A stretch of DNA of 64,000 bases from Thunnus maccoyii (lineage: Eukaryota > Chordata > Actinopteri > Scombriformes > Scombridae). A program made the position numbers and the translations under genes. The notes under the pieces were generated by a model. It made no database searches. It was not told the DNA's origin and worked only from the letters and a program-made list of their open reading frames with translations. The stretch is from positions 13,249,111 through 13,313,110 of the forward strand of contig NC_056552.1 in the NCBI RefSeq assembly GCF_910596095.1, in the 5' to 3' direction. Numbering within the stretch: position 1 is the first letter of the stretch; every line of letters starts with the position of its first letter. Positions 49,701 to 62,989 of the stretch are shown one piece after another.

Positions 49701-50452
49701 TGCTGTGTTTGAAAAACTAGAGCAGCCTGGTCTTTCAAAGTCTGCTTTAAAAACCTGCTACACAACACAGACCTACCACTTGTGCAGAACAAATTTATTC
49801 ATGACATTTTCATCTACCTGCACCGGTGCTTCCGTAGGCCAGGTGAGAAGGGACGGTGATACTTCTGCGCTCATTGACACACATGCCATGCAGACCTTTT
49901 TCAACTCCAGCGATGAGCCGGCCCTCCCCTATCAGGCCGACCGTAGGTGCTCCTCTCTGGTGGCTGTGAAGGAAACCAAACGATTGACGAAGGAAATGTC
50001 AGAAGTCTGTGTTTGCTCAGAGGATGTAAACTCTTGAACAGCAGGAGTGCAGCTGCAGAGAATGCCTGCAGTGATTTAACAGACTACAGCAAACTTTCTT
50101 GACATGCAGATCATCATTATTTCAATTTATTCACATTTTTCCTGCTGCTGCATCCGGATTAAGGGCCTCTGCAACGGTATAACTATCATCTTAGAGATCA
50201 ATGAGACAAAACTAAAAGACTCCATTGAGATTTTCAGAAATAATGCGAATCAACCTACCTTGAATCAAATGTTTTCCCGTCGACAAATGTGGCGTTATAA
50301 TGATAGCGAACATTATCCCCCTCTTTTACTTCTCTGACACAGACTTTGGGGATGAAGTATCTGTCCACGACTACATCTAACACGGGACTAGGATTGGACT
50401 CCACGGAAGACCACGTAGTGAGGAGGAAAAAGACAGTGCAGCAGGCAAACAT
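43757..50452 (-). CDS. fkbp10: fkbp10, ER peptidyl-prolyl isomerase FKBP65 (complete)
   Basis: Collagen- and elastin-folding prolyl isomerase of the endoplasmic reticulum. Exons in transcript order: 50452-50259, 49963-49818, 48589-48400, 48148-48003, 47103-46920, 46759-46614, 46130-45941, 45853-45711, 45421-45258, 43951-43757; 565 residues (human 582). A hydrophobic signal peptide ([16 protein letters not shown]) is followed by four FKBP-type domains, each encoded by two exons (for example [17 protein letters not shown] ... LAYGSTGAG). Two EF-hands follow: [12 protein letters not shown] (490-501) and [12 protein letters not shown] (535-546). The C-terminus is HEEL, an ER-retention signal. All four domains carry an N-X-S/T site at the equivalent place (NAT, NGT, NGS, NCS). 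Loss of the human gene causes osteogenesis imperfecta/Bruck syndrome. Convergent with nt5c3b. Confidence 0.96.
47384..47602. mobile_element. short MITE with about 22-bp TIRs in fkbp10 intron 4
   Basis: CATTGCATTCACCAAAGGAA (47386-47405) is inverted as TTCCTTTGGTGAATGCGATG (47581-47600), with one mismatch. The interior contains repeated TCATAATTATGAGATAA-like palindromes and no coding potential. Confidence 0.65.
48746..49110. mobile_element. hAT-like MITE, most complete copy, in fkbp10 intron 2
   Basis: Begins TAGGGCAGCAACTAATGATT and ends AATGTTGCAGCTCTA, with inverted ends. Internal blocks include TTGTTTGGTCTATAAAATGT, GGTGAAACATGTCCATCACT and CCACAACCCAAAGATATTGA. No unambiguous target duplication. 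Best reference copy for the family in this window. Confidence 0.75.
49313..49470 (+). repeat. dispersed repeat of the 'GGTTCCCAACC' type in fkbp10 intron 2
   Basis: Contains AATGGTTCCCAACCTTTTTG and a TGACCACTTAAAATG block, which resemble a frequent fish interspersed repeat. Boundaries approximate. Confidence 0.45.
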
Positions 50453-50516
50453 TTTGTTACAGGCTTACGTCAAATAACTTAAAGGGATATAAAACAAAAC
50501 ACAACAATAATAGCAA

Positions 50517-50523
<7 letters not shown>

Positions 50524-50549
<26 letters not shown>
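50524..50549 (+). repeat. A26 homopolymer upstream of fkbp10 start
   Basis: About 26 A residues (T on the fkbp10 strand) some 70 bp upstream of the fkbp10 ATG, in the presumed 5' UTR or core promoter. Confidence 0.85.
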
Positions 50550-50569
50550 TTAGTCGTGCGGCCGTGTGC

Positions 50570-53500
50570 GCGCTTTACGCAGGAAGGAGGCTGCAGATGT
50601 GGCGCAGGGCAGCAGTGTCTGAATGCTGTAAACGTGGACAATCTCCAGACTGCTGTGCAGTTTTACCACAGGGCAGGAATGTTGGAGCTGGGAGTGGGAA
50701 GCGCCTCTGTCAAGGCAGATATAATAAGACAAAACTCTACTTCCGTTACGAGAAAAGACCACAATAAAGATTTAACAGCTTGCAGAGGTTATGTTGGTGT
50801 CACAAAATGCAGAATCAGGGGGTCTTTTTTCGTTTTTTGCAAAATTAACGTAGGTTAATTCATCCAGATTGTTTTATAAAGCAGGTTTAACTCAAATGTT
50901 ATTTCTAATAGTTTACGAAATATCTTCTGATGAGCGATATCATTTTCAGTTTAGGTCTAGTGTGAGGTCTATTTTGAGGTCTAGTCTAAGTTTGGTTCAT
51001 ATTTCTGGATACCTGATTTGTTTCCCCTTTTGAAAAATAATCTTAATTTTCTGTTTTTATGTTGAAGGCTGAGTCGCCTCTAGTTCAGCTGACTTGACTC
51101 TTTAGCACCGCTGCGCACAGCCGCAGGAGACCCGCCTCTCTGGATCTGGATCAGCTTCCCAGAGCCGTAAAGTGTCCTGAGAACCCCGAAAGTGTCAGTT
51201 TTTTCATTAATGCCGTGAAGTTTTCGTGCAGATACATTGAAAAGGATAACTCAAGTTTTATCTTCCATCGCTTCCTCTTCGTCATCGACAAATCTCAAAT
51301 TACATAAGAAAGGCGATGACTTCACTTTTACTTGTAACAATACTTGATCCTGTGAGATTTATTTAAAAAAATAAAGCACCCAACATCACGGCAAACTAGA
51401 GATGACATTGATTTTTAACTAAGTGGACATCATTTTGTCCAAATAATGCCCACATACACGAATCTTCTGAAAAAGCGTCCAAACCAAACCTCTTCCATAC
51501 AGCCTGATTTTACACCACAAACTAATAATTATGTAAAGTAGTGAAAATAAACCTAGCTGGGACCTCCAGGTGGTGCCAGAACCACGACCCGTGCCTGAGT
51601 GAGCCATGTTGGAGCAAATAGGAACACGATGTGCACGAGCGGTCGCTTTTACGCACGACTGTTATTACGCCAAACTGTGCCAGCAGCAGCTCGTGACAGC
51701 TGTAGGACTGATAAACCCTCTAACAGATGATCTCAAAGCATATATTTCTCTATTTAGATAATCTGTCATTTAGACAGGAATCATACTGGATCCACAGGTT
51801 AAAAACATCCACACCTTATGGGCTCAACAATGCATTTGATCTCAAAAGCTTCTTTTTAATTAAATATATATTCTGATTAATCCATGTCTGTATTATGTTG
51901 ATCTTTTGGACTGATCTTCACAGCAATGCTGAATAAAAACTCTCACTATATTATGAGTTAACATCTGATATGTACTTAGAAAGGCCTACTTAAGTGTTTC
52001 ATAATATGAGTGTATAGAAAGTCTTTAAATGTTCTTTTAATGTTTTTATTACATCTTGTGTCTCCATATTATTCAGTTATATAGCTTGGGTTCCTAACAC
52101 TACATTTATTGCCGTGGCTAAATAAATACAGGATCATGTGTCCATTTCTATGTTGCCTTTACTTTTTGATTGTCCTCTTTAAACTTATTGAGACATCTGA
52201 ACATTTTAGAGGTTTACTGTGTCAAAAAGTGTAAATATAATGAAATGTTGATGTGTTCTCTTAACTTTTCTAGTGTTCAGTGGTTGTGATGAACTCAGGT
52301 GTACCCTTGTGACTTGTTGATGATGTCACTGATTATGAAGAGATGTGTTTCTGACATTTGTATTAATCTCTCCTAGAGGAAGACTACGTGAGGTCGGTTA
52401 TATTATTAAATCATTGGAGCTGTACACATTAAAAATTAAGTAAACCTAAGTTTCTACTTGCTTACTACATACACAAAATATCTGTTTTCCACCTTTTCAA
52501 ATGTTGACTTGTATTGACAGAGAAATATTTCCTGTATGTGAGATACACAAAACACAGACCTGGTTCCGTTCCTGTGATTCTGAGTAAATATTTAGAAATG
52601 TTTACAAATCTTCCTGATAACTAAGTAGGATGAACTACAAGCAGTTAACCCTTCACTGTCGCAGGTCTAGCCCGGGTGATAATAGTGCTACATACTGTAT
52701 CTATTATTATATTGTATAAGTATAATCACATGTTGATATTTAGTAATTCAATAACACTTAATTGCTTTAAAAGAAGAGCTGTTTCATCTGTAAAAATAGT
52801 CATTTTAAAAAAGCATAATTTTAAAAAAAGCAAGAATCAGCTAATGATGTGATACAATTTCCACAATGTAAAAAATGTTTCAAACATATATAATAAACAT
52901 TTTTACAGATTCTAAGTACAGTTTAGGGTTTTAAAGTTTGAATTTTCATAAATAAAGACTTCCTCCGTGCATATATATACTGAACATTTTTCATTTATCC
53001 AGATTAAAGTTTGTGAATACACTGAAGTTTGACCGATCAGTTACATTTACATATTTTAAATGAAAATTACAACTTTCAGTTTTGCAATAAAACCTGCAAA
53101 AGTTACGGTGACTGTTTACAGTTCAGGAAAACTGTTAATGTAACTATTAGATTATTGGAAAAAGTATCAGGATTTCTGACAGCAAATTGCAGTGGGGTTA
53201 ATTGGAAGTTATTTTAACAGCAAAAAAAACAGACACATGGATGGAAGTCAACCTCTGGTATTCAGATATGTTTTAATATGTATTTTAATATACAGTAATA
53301 TGAGTATTTACATTGACAGCTAATACTGGTTACTTTCCTGTAAGTCTAAACAATTTCGACCTGCTTATGTGAAACGGTGCCAAAATCCTTCGATGAGTCC
53401 AACAACGATGTTTGATCACAAACAGTGGCGGTAAACACAGAGTGACCTGAGCTTTCAGCCAAGTCTGTCCTTGAGTATTTGTTTTTATACAGTGTATACG

Positions 53501-53990
53501 GAGTAAAGAGTTCAAGTATGATTAAAGAGATACATTGACAAGTTGATAAAATCACCTGTTGTGTAAAGTCAGACATATTTCCTCCAAAAAACAATCTCTA
53601 AATGCATTTAACTTTTTTTAAAATCAGGAATGTCAAGTTAATTTATTAACCTTCAAAAGACAGGTTTGTGTACCTGAAAGTAACAACTCAAAATGCCAAC
53701 ATATTCCTTTAATGCTACTGTAGGTTGAGTGGCAGTGTAACTTGGATCATCTCTTCTGGCACCCGTGTTATTGTGCAGTTCCTTATTGTCACTGGTGAAA
53801 TAAAGTTTGTATATAACCACAGGAGTATAATCCTCTGAACCTGATATATGACTCTGAAGTCACGAGAGGATAAATGAAGAGTGAATCACACAAAAGCTCA
53901 AGACTGTTTTCTTTTTCTTTTTTTTAAAGGGAGAAAATTTGAGATTGATTTTAGTTATTTCACCCTGAATACACTCTAGAAATAAACCTT
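50570..53990. other. fkbp10-adam11 intergenic region
   Basis: Mostly AT-rich, with a moderately GC/CpG-rich patch at 51100-51210 and 51560-51700. A 62-codon ORF on the - strand (51607-51419, MAHSGTGRGSG) starts in the second patch but has no recognised homology. No supported gene. Confidence 0.5.
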
Positions 53991-54017
53991 CTAATGTTAT
54001 TTTTTTAAATATACATA

Positions 54018-54023
54018 TTTATT
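54018..54023 (-). terminator. candidate polyadenylation signal of adam11
   Basis: TTTATT on + (AATAAA on -), the first canonical hexamer that I find downstream of the adam11 stop at 55459. It would give a 3' UTR of about 1.45 kb. A second occurs at 53642-53647. Confidence 0.4.
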
Positions 54024-55458
54024 GCTTATTACACGGATCTGTTCAGTCAGAATTTAATTGTCTGGAGCAAATCAGAGATAAAGCATATTTTAAAATCTGC
54101 TTAAATTTTCATTTCAATTTCTACAGTACTACTATCTCAACTAAATTTAGGGCATCAAAGCCAAATTATAATTTGTAAAACTGAGAAAATCTTAGGTCTA
54201 AGTCCTAATTTTGCAGCTTGAAACTTGAAAACCTCTCAGAGGCATGTACGAAATATACAGTCTCACATCTTCTCTACAGCCCAGATGATCAAGCATATAT
54301 CCGACAGCAATGTTGGAAATCCAAAGGAGCTCAAAGTTCCCTAAAACTTACAAATCAGACAGATTTAAACTCCCTCACCTAATTAAATCTCACAAGACGA
54401 GCAGTTTAAAGCTTGCGGGCTGAGAGGCAGGAAGAGTCTTCCTCGCCAGACTTGTGCTTCCACTCAGAGCGGCAGTGAGTCACTGCTGTCTAAATGAGTC
54501 AACCTTATGATACACTATGTACAACAGCACCCATGTTCAGCATACTCGTATGCATATTGTTTGTATATGGATTACGTATAATACAGCGGGATAAAACATG
54601 TGGTGTTTACATGTGCAACAACGTCTATCCAGCTTGGCGGCGGTAAAGAACAAAGTACTCGGATGTCGGCACACAGACACAACAAGCGATTGCTTCCTTT
54701 TGCAGGCTTGAACTATACGTTCATACATTAATGCATATTATGTAGAAGCATTGATTTAAGATGGACTACTGTTTGATCATAAAAAGCAGCATAAGAGGAG
54801 AAAATAAGGCTACTACTGTGGAATGTAAAGGCCTATCACACAAAAATAACCCTCTACTAGACGGACATTCACTATTTGGTGATATTTATAGATTTCTATT
54901 GCAGTTAAAATTGCACTACTTAAAAGGAGGTGGCACACCAGTACAACCTTACTGGTTGTGTTCTCCATGAGGTTAAATAAGTTAACTGTGTATTAACAGA
55001 AGGCTTTACGTTGCCTCCTTCCATGAAATCACTTAAAGAGGTAAAGCATAATAACAGTCGAAATGGCAGAAGACCAGCTGTAACCAGTGGAAGAGAAAAG
55101 AAAACCAAAAACATTAACTCGAGCAACAAACATATGTATTGAATAAAAACTGGAATGATCACAAAACAGGTCTGTATCACCTACATCTGTATCGACTTGA
55201 ACATCTGTAACTACACAATCTTTGACGACTGATCAGATCTCGATGTGTCTTCAGGGTAGACCGAAAAAAAAAAAGAAACCTTTCTGAAGGAGATGTACTG
55301 ATGTACTGAGGCAGCATAAATGAAGTCAGAAAAGAAAAACAGGAAAAGTCTGAGGGCTCGTAACCATTTGCAGAGCAACTGGAAGACATCTTTTGTTTTG
55401 TCTCCTCAGAGCTGACGGGACACAGTGTAAGGAAGACAGGACAGCAGGGAGATACGGC

Positions 55459-58400
55459 TCAAACTCCCGAAGATCTGGAAAAAGAAGAAGAGGAATGGAG
55501 AGAGAAGACGGAGAGATAAAGAGGTGAGGGGAGGAGAAAAAACCGAAGACATGGATGCAGAAACTGTAACTCATAAAATGTCATAACCAGAAACATAAAC
55601 TTAAAAGAGCTGTTCACCTTTTATTATTGCAAGTCTTATGAAATGAACATTACAAAGTCAACACTGCATCTATACTCTAGAAATGGCAGCCAAGTCACTG
55701 AGAAAACATGCAGTAAAAACAATAATGAAGCAAACTGGGATATAATGAAATGTCTCCTTTCACTGTTTGTGAGTTGTTGCACCTGTATGAAAGAATCTAT
55801 AATGTGTGGAAGATTAAAAATAAGGCAGAGGAAGCAGGTGACACATCCGTGTATGTGTGTGTGTGTGTGTGTGTGTGGGCTCCAAAATATCTGAAAGTAC
55901 TCGAAGCTGTAGGTCATCAAGAAGCAGATAATTCTTATAAAACAGATGGCATTATGTTGACATAATGAACGATGACCACGGACAAATGTTTTAGTGTGAG
56001 CTCAACATCACTGAAAGGTGGGATCGTACCTTCCTCTTCGGATGTTTCTGGAGCCGCAGGAAGGGAGGCGGGAACAAGATGGAGGGGAGCAGACGAAAGA
56101 CAGAGAACAAGTGAAGTAGAAAGACTATTAACTTTTGTCAGGTGAGAGCAAGAAGCAGCATCAAAATACATGCAATGAACCTAAAGCCTTAAGCCAAGCA
56201 TTAAACAGCTGCTGGAAACATCCCCCGTGTTTATATTTTGTTATCTAGGAACTACTGCCAGGAACCTGACACTGCATTATCTATACCAGGTAAATTTGAT
56301 GCTATCATACAAACTGTACTCATACCATCAAGACAAACCTTTACAGTCAGAGACAAGCTTTTTTTTAAAAAAAAAAATGTCTTTGCATGCTGCAGGCATG
56401 CCACAGCAAAGCCAGATGAAGCAAAACAGCATTGTTGTGTGTGAATAAAGGAAGCTGCAGAAAGGCGACCTGGCGTCAAATCCAGCCGTGCAAAGAAGAA
56501 CATGACAGCGAGAGCACAGCGGATTCAAACAACACTTGTTAAAGTGTCAACAATTCATGTGGTTTTGTCCTCTTTCTGTAGAAAAGCTTCATCACCACGT
56601 CAAACTTAACCCTTACATACTGTTTGACCCATTTTTACATTTGAGAGAAGTAAAACAGCCTCAACAAAGCTTTTTAAGCCTGAAATTTGATGACTTTTAA
56701 AAGTGACCAAAAATATCAAAACAATTCGATATTTCAGGTTTTTTTATTTATGTGCAGCTGATACACATAATTGTACATATTTATTTTATAATTTCAAAAA
56801 AATCACCATTCAAAAATATTATGACAATCTCCACATTCATTGAAATCATTATGGTTGTTATGTTGCTATGTTTTCGGTAACACGGGAGCATAATATAGTG
56901 TGATTGTGAATGTTTTTTCTCCAAAAACAAATTGTGTAAAACCTAAAGAATACACTCTTTCATGATTCATTAAGGATTTATAAATGACTGATAAGGTATT
57001 GATAAAGAGAGACTAATAGGGTCAGAATATGAACAGTATGTAAGGGTTACAAGATATACTGTCTAAAAACTCTTTGATCTATTTAGTTCTGTGTGGTGTG
57101 AGAGTTTCACTTGAGTGTTGGTTATAGCCGGAAAGTAATGCTTATTTATCTTAACAATTAATGTGTTGATTATTTATGTGTTTACTTGATATTTACTTCA
57201 TTAAATGTCTATCACAATTTCCCAGAGACTAAAGCGACGTACGTTCAAAACACAATCACAAAACCTCGAGATATTCAATTTACAATTATATAAAAAGAGA
57301 GAAAACCAGCAAATCATCCCATTTGAGGAGCTGGAACCAGAGAATAGAATAGTAGATGAAAAAAATCTACTGATTGTTTTCTTATTTCTCAATCATTTGG
57401 TTTATAAAATGTCAGCAAACTGTGAAAAATGTCCATCATACAAGTTTCCAGACCCCACGGTGACATCTTCAGATGTTTTGTTTTTGTCTGACTGACAGTC
57501 CAAAACCAAAAAAGTTTAATATTACAGAAGACTATGAAACCAGAAAATTATTGCCACTTAATTTTGTTGATTGACTATCAGCTTAGTATTTACCTTATTA
57601 CAGATAATATATCTTTAGCTTTGCAATCCACTGGAGAAAGTGTTTAAGTCTCACGCAATGATGGAAATTTCATTTAAGATCTTAATAGCCAAAAGTGTTA
57701 ATGAAGGCTTGAAGAACTATCATTCTCTTAAGTACTATTGTTCATGCTCCCTGCAGACAGTAAATAAAGTACAAGTCTGGCAGCATTAACCACAAACCGC
57801 ACACAGTGTCTGGTTGTGATTATGGATCAGACAGCAAGCACAGGAGCATTCAGCAGCGAGCCGCAGGCATGTGTGTTAGCTGACAGAGGAACACAGCAGG
57901 CACACACAGATGGAGGCATGCCAGAGCTCTTACTTAAATCCCCAGCCAGTTCCCCCCAGGACTATCGCTGCCACCAGAATTGCACCAGCAACCGAACCTA
58001 TTATGATATTGGTACCACTGGGACCTGTGGGAGTGAAGGAGTCAGCCAGTGAGGGAGTGGGGAAATAAATTTAAAAAAACTGCATGTGAGAGAGCTGAGT
58101 ACCAATAATTAACTATACTTGTGGTTATCGTTTTTATATTTTGTGTCTGTTTTGGATGTAAAGCATTAAAAATGAGTCAAGTTGTAACAATCCAGAGTGG
58201 AAATCAACTGGGAGTAAATCTGCTTCTTCTCTCTAAAGGTATAAGAACAAGTTATTATATTTGCTATCAGGTTTGAATCACAGTGTGATGCTAAATAACA
58301 GGGTACAACAATTTCTTATAGCTTATATTGTTTTGTCCTTAGTGGGAAGAAAGATGGTGATGACTGAAGTGGCCCATAGCCTGAGAGGGAGCAAAATAAC

Positions 58401-61400
58401 ATTTCATTCATATCATTTGTATCAATTAATAAATTGGGGCTCATGCATTTAATGCGTTTAAAAAGGAACCCCTATATTTGTGTGCATATATGTTTTCTTA
58501 TGTTAAGTGTTTTGGTTTTTACAGCATCATCAAAGGAAAAGATAGAGTGAAATACCCTCTAGGAGATGTAAAAGAACAATTGACATGAAAACACAACCTC
58601 TAAATTGCCAAATATGATGCACATGTTACAATCTGTGTGAATAAATAAAGCTTTTTTAATGTTGTCATAGTTTCAATTTGTCCTTTGTTGCTTTTTTGTT
58701 GGTTTTTTACAATGCATTTCATATTTTTCTGTGTCTCACTTTAATCCGCTGCTGTTACCTTGCATATCCTTTATACAAAGTGTAATTCATATATGTGTAT
58801 ATTTCAGACATTTTCATTCACATACCTCTATTTAGAGTTTTAATTGTTCTTACAGCTAATGAGATGTAACAATATAACTTATTTTCTTTTTGTTTATTTA
58901 TTTGTGTCTACTTTGCTTCTATTTTGCACAACAACTTTTGTTTTGTTCACATTCTTTTTTTGTCAGATTAGTTGTTTCACAGCAGAGGAAACACTGTGAC
59001 CGAACTGACTGGCTGATAAAAGAAACAACGGTGTGGTTACCTCTGTATTTCTCTGGTCCCTCTGGTGGAGTAGGGATGGGGATGGGGTCAAACACACTAC
59101 AGTCCTTCCCAGTGTAGTCTGGATCACAGATACATTTCACCTCGTTACTGCAAGTCTGTGGGACACGAAGGAGAAAAATGAGGTGGGGGTATTCAACATT
59201 TGATCTCCTTACAACCTCCAAACCTTTATTTTCATATATGAAACCCCAAAAATGTAATAAACCATAAAGCTCCACAAAACAAACATAATAAAATCTTGAA
59301 AACAGCGGAGACAGACTCACTCCGTGGTGGGAGCAGATGCGTGAGGGCGAGGAGCCCGGGCAGATGCTGAGGTTGAAGGTGGTGATGGGGAGGCAGCGGT
59401 GCTCCAGACACATCATGTTTGGTCCACATGGCGTCCCGTCCTCAACATAGCCGAGGTCCAAGCCATCATCCAGCACTGCATGACCACCTCTTTTGTCATA
59501 TGGTGACATAAAATCATGGTTAGTTTATCTTAGTTCTTCCAGAGTTACCTGTATGAACTGGTATTACCTAGACAGCTGTTATTCCTACAAAACACAATTT
59601 CATTCATTCACCACAGCCACCATAGCAGCCCTAAATAAAATACCTCTTTGAATACTACGTATAGATGTGTGTATATATATACAGGAACGAGTGTATGTGT
59701 ATATAATGTAAGACCACAATGGTTTACCATTTATTTCTTGTGAGATATGAACACACAAAAACAAATTTGCCTCCTGGAAAGTAAAGAACATCCATCTTCT
59801 GAATCTGTTTCCCTCACAGACTCCTAACAGGCTGATAGTAGAGTTTGATCAAAGTCAAAGGTGTCAGGTTCAGTTAAAGGATTGATTATCTCTCTTACAT
59901 CAGATTGTTTGGCCACTCATCTCACTTTCTCCTTTTTCTCCCATTCACCTTTCCCTCCGACTATTCCTTTTACCCCTGGTTGTCTTCTCTCTTTCACACA
60001 TCACTCTGTCATTACTGAAACGAAAATACAGGTTCTGACAACTTCCCCTCATGTAGGGAATCTGAATGTGGTTAAACAGCCCTCTCTGTACCTGCAGTCC
60101 AGGTATCTGTTCTGATGGTAGATGGTCAAACTGGTGACTTTTCCCTGCAGTTCGCCAAACCTCGGCTTGGCTGTCAGGTTGGTGCACAGCAGTAAACCAC
60201 ACAGAACGTCTCTGATGAAGGTGACAGAGAAAGGTGGACAAAAAAAAAATAGTGACCAAAAAATCTTATTAGTTACAGTTCATATAGAAAAAAAGTATGT
60301 ATAAAATGGCATACTCCATGAGTCCAAGTTGTCTTTGGATTAAAGTTTTATGTGTACACGTGGTTTCAGAATTTATTTTACATGCTGTTCACTCACTGTT
60401 TGTTGCACTGGATCCATCCCTGTCCACTGGAGTCCGGACCACAGTTTCCTTTGTCTGTGCCCTCAGAGTTGAGCTTTTCGTAGCAGAATCTGTCCGCTGA
60501 GTCTGAGAAGAGAGTACAGAGTCTTTAACACCGTGCATGACAACCCTTGTTACAAAGCAAAAAGACCTACTACAAAATGTATCACTTCCGACTACCATAC
60601 AACTCCTGCTGTAACCACCAGGGGGTCATGCAACATCAAGAAATAAAGCTCAACATCGAATCCAAACCTACTGTAGCCCCACAGAGTCCTGCACTGGCCA
60701 TCTCTGGTCTTACAGCGACCTCCGTAACAACGACCCTGAGGACGAAGAGGGTAGTCATGATGTTGATGATGAAGAGAGGAAAGAGAAAAACTCATATGTT
60801 TTACTGAATCAAACAAGACAAGCACTAAAAGATTCAACAGGTAGCATGATTTTTACCTGGCCAGCATCGCACATGTAGCCATCCAGTTTGTGGACATTAT
60901 GAGGACACTGCAAGAGAAAAGAACATTATCTGTGTTTTAAAGCATCTTGATTAATGCACAGATGTGTCAGTGCTTTTTCCCACCTGGCTTGAGTCTCCCA
61001 TGCAGGTTTCAGCAATGTCGCAGTCATTCACAGCATCGCGGCACGTCACCCCTCTCAGCTCGTACTGTTGCAAAGAATCACAGAGGAAACAGAGCAGAAA
61101 ACAGAAAGACGTGAGGGTAAAAGAGTCGATCAGAGACTTGATGAATGGTGACAAACTACACAGTTGAAATGGCGTGACACATAGAAGCAGCTCACCTTGC
61201 AGTCCCTGCAGCAGAGCCCGTTGCTGCACATGGCATTATGGGTAAGAGTGCACTTCTTACAGCAGTTGGCTCCACTCCGCGCACACTCCTACAAGTCAAG
61301 AAGGGGTTTAAAGTACACCTGTAGACACATAACTGACTTATAATCCATCTACAATCCGACACAGCGCACAGAGAACTGTCAGAGAGGGATTCTGGGCTAC

Positions 61401-62944
61401 ATACAGTCCACAGTAGAGTTCCCAGTTTGGTCGCTTATTAAGCAAAAAGCTTTTCCTACATAGTTTAATGCAAAATATATTAATTATATATTAACTGCAG
61501 CACCTCTGCCATGATACAGGGAATGACAGAGATCCGATCTGCAGTTTAGTTTAAACTGACAGATGAGAAAAGGGTTCTGAAAGACAAAATCATGTAGTAT
61601 GTGAATACTACTCTGATTGACTAATATCTGTTTGTTAGAAAACAGTCCAAATTCATCGTATATAAGACGACCAACAGGAAATTCGTTAATTCAGCTGCAC
61701 TCACCACTAGAGAGCCACAGTCACATTCCTCTCCCAGCTCCACATATCCATTGCCGCATTCTGGCGGGTCTAGCAGCTACAGGAGAAAAATATTATGTAA
61801 GGGAGCTATCGAGTCAAACAATGTGTTTCAATAGGACTGTCGATTAAAATACAGTTATACCTACTAACATGTTTAACCTCTGATTCACTTTTTTATCACT
61901 GCATTTTGAACTAGTGTCACACAACTGTTGTCTCTTGTGACATGATGTTATGTGAGTCTATGTTACCTTTTGTCTTGAGTTCATCCTAAAAATGTTTTAG
62001 TGATTGTTTGTTCTTGGGATTCAATTGTCTACATTAGATGGTCTGTGAAAACACCAGGGACAACAATGGAAATAAGTCTAGGACTTTATGAATTTATCCC
62101 TGACAAAGTCTGGTATACTGTGTTTTAAAATATATTGGAGTGTTGTCAATAAACCTAAACTTCACTTTTGTAGAATGTCAATTTTAGGTCACACACATGA
62201 CCACTTGAGTACAATATGAGTTGATGCATGTTCAACCACAAAACTGGATAATCTATGCATGTACACAGCAGTGCCTTCTATTCTTAATTTTGCAACACTT
62301 GTTGGTATTTGCTCATAACTAAAAATGCTAATGTGAAATAGGTCTTTGAGGTAGATTTACTTTGATTTGAACTGCCAAGAGAACAAATTAAAGAAATTCA
62401 TAGAGGCCACGGTGTGAATCCATTCATGCTTCAAAGTTTTTCTTAGATTTCTATCTAAGTGATTAAACCCCCCAGACATTCCTCTCTGATGATAACAGAG
62501 CGTCTCTCACCTTGCTGGGCTTGTTAAAGAGGCAGCTGCCTCCTCCCTGTTGTAGGAAACGAAGGTACTCGTCTATACTGCAACGAGAGAACTTCCTGGG
62601 CAGGTAGTAGCTGATAATTACAGACACAACACAGTAATCACACACTGATACATTTGTTTGTCAGAATTTGCAGTATTCTTAAAAAGTATTCCTTCAAAAG
62701 TCTGAATAAAATATGACCTGTCAAGCTAAATCTTGTTGATATTTAGGTCAAATAAAAGTTTACAAGGTACATTTGATACACCTTCATTTTCTCATCACTT
62801 TGTAGATCATGTCGCAAAGAGGAGAGACAAGCAGGAAAAATGTGCTACAGGTGTCTGACTAATTTATAGTAAATTGATTGCGTACCCTGTATCCTCCATG
62901 ATGCAGCCCAACCAGGGGTCTGGACACCTGCAGTCTCCTGGATG

Positions 62945-62989
<45 letters not shown>

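Noticed and set aside
56008..56029. Read-through of the adam11 microexon (tail RYDPTFQ) as the main ending
   Set aside because: Splicing at 56030 to the strong acceptor at 55474 gives a tail closer to the mammalian ADAM11 ending. Read-through is kept only as an alternative.
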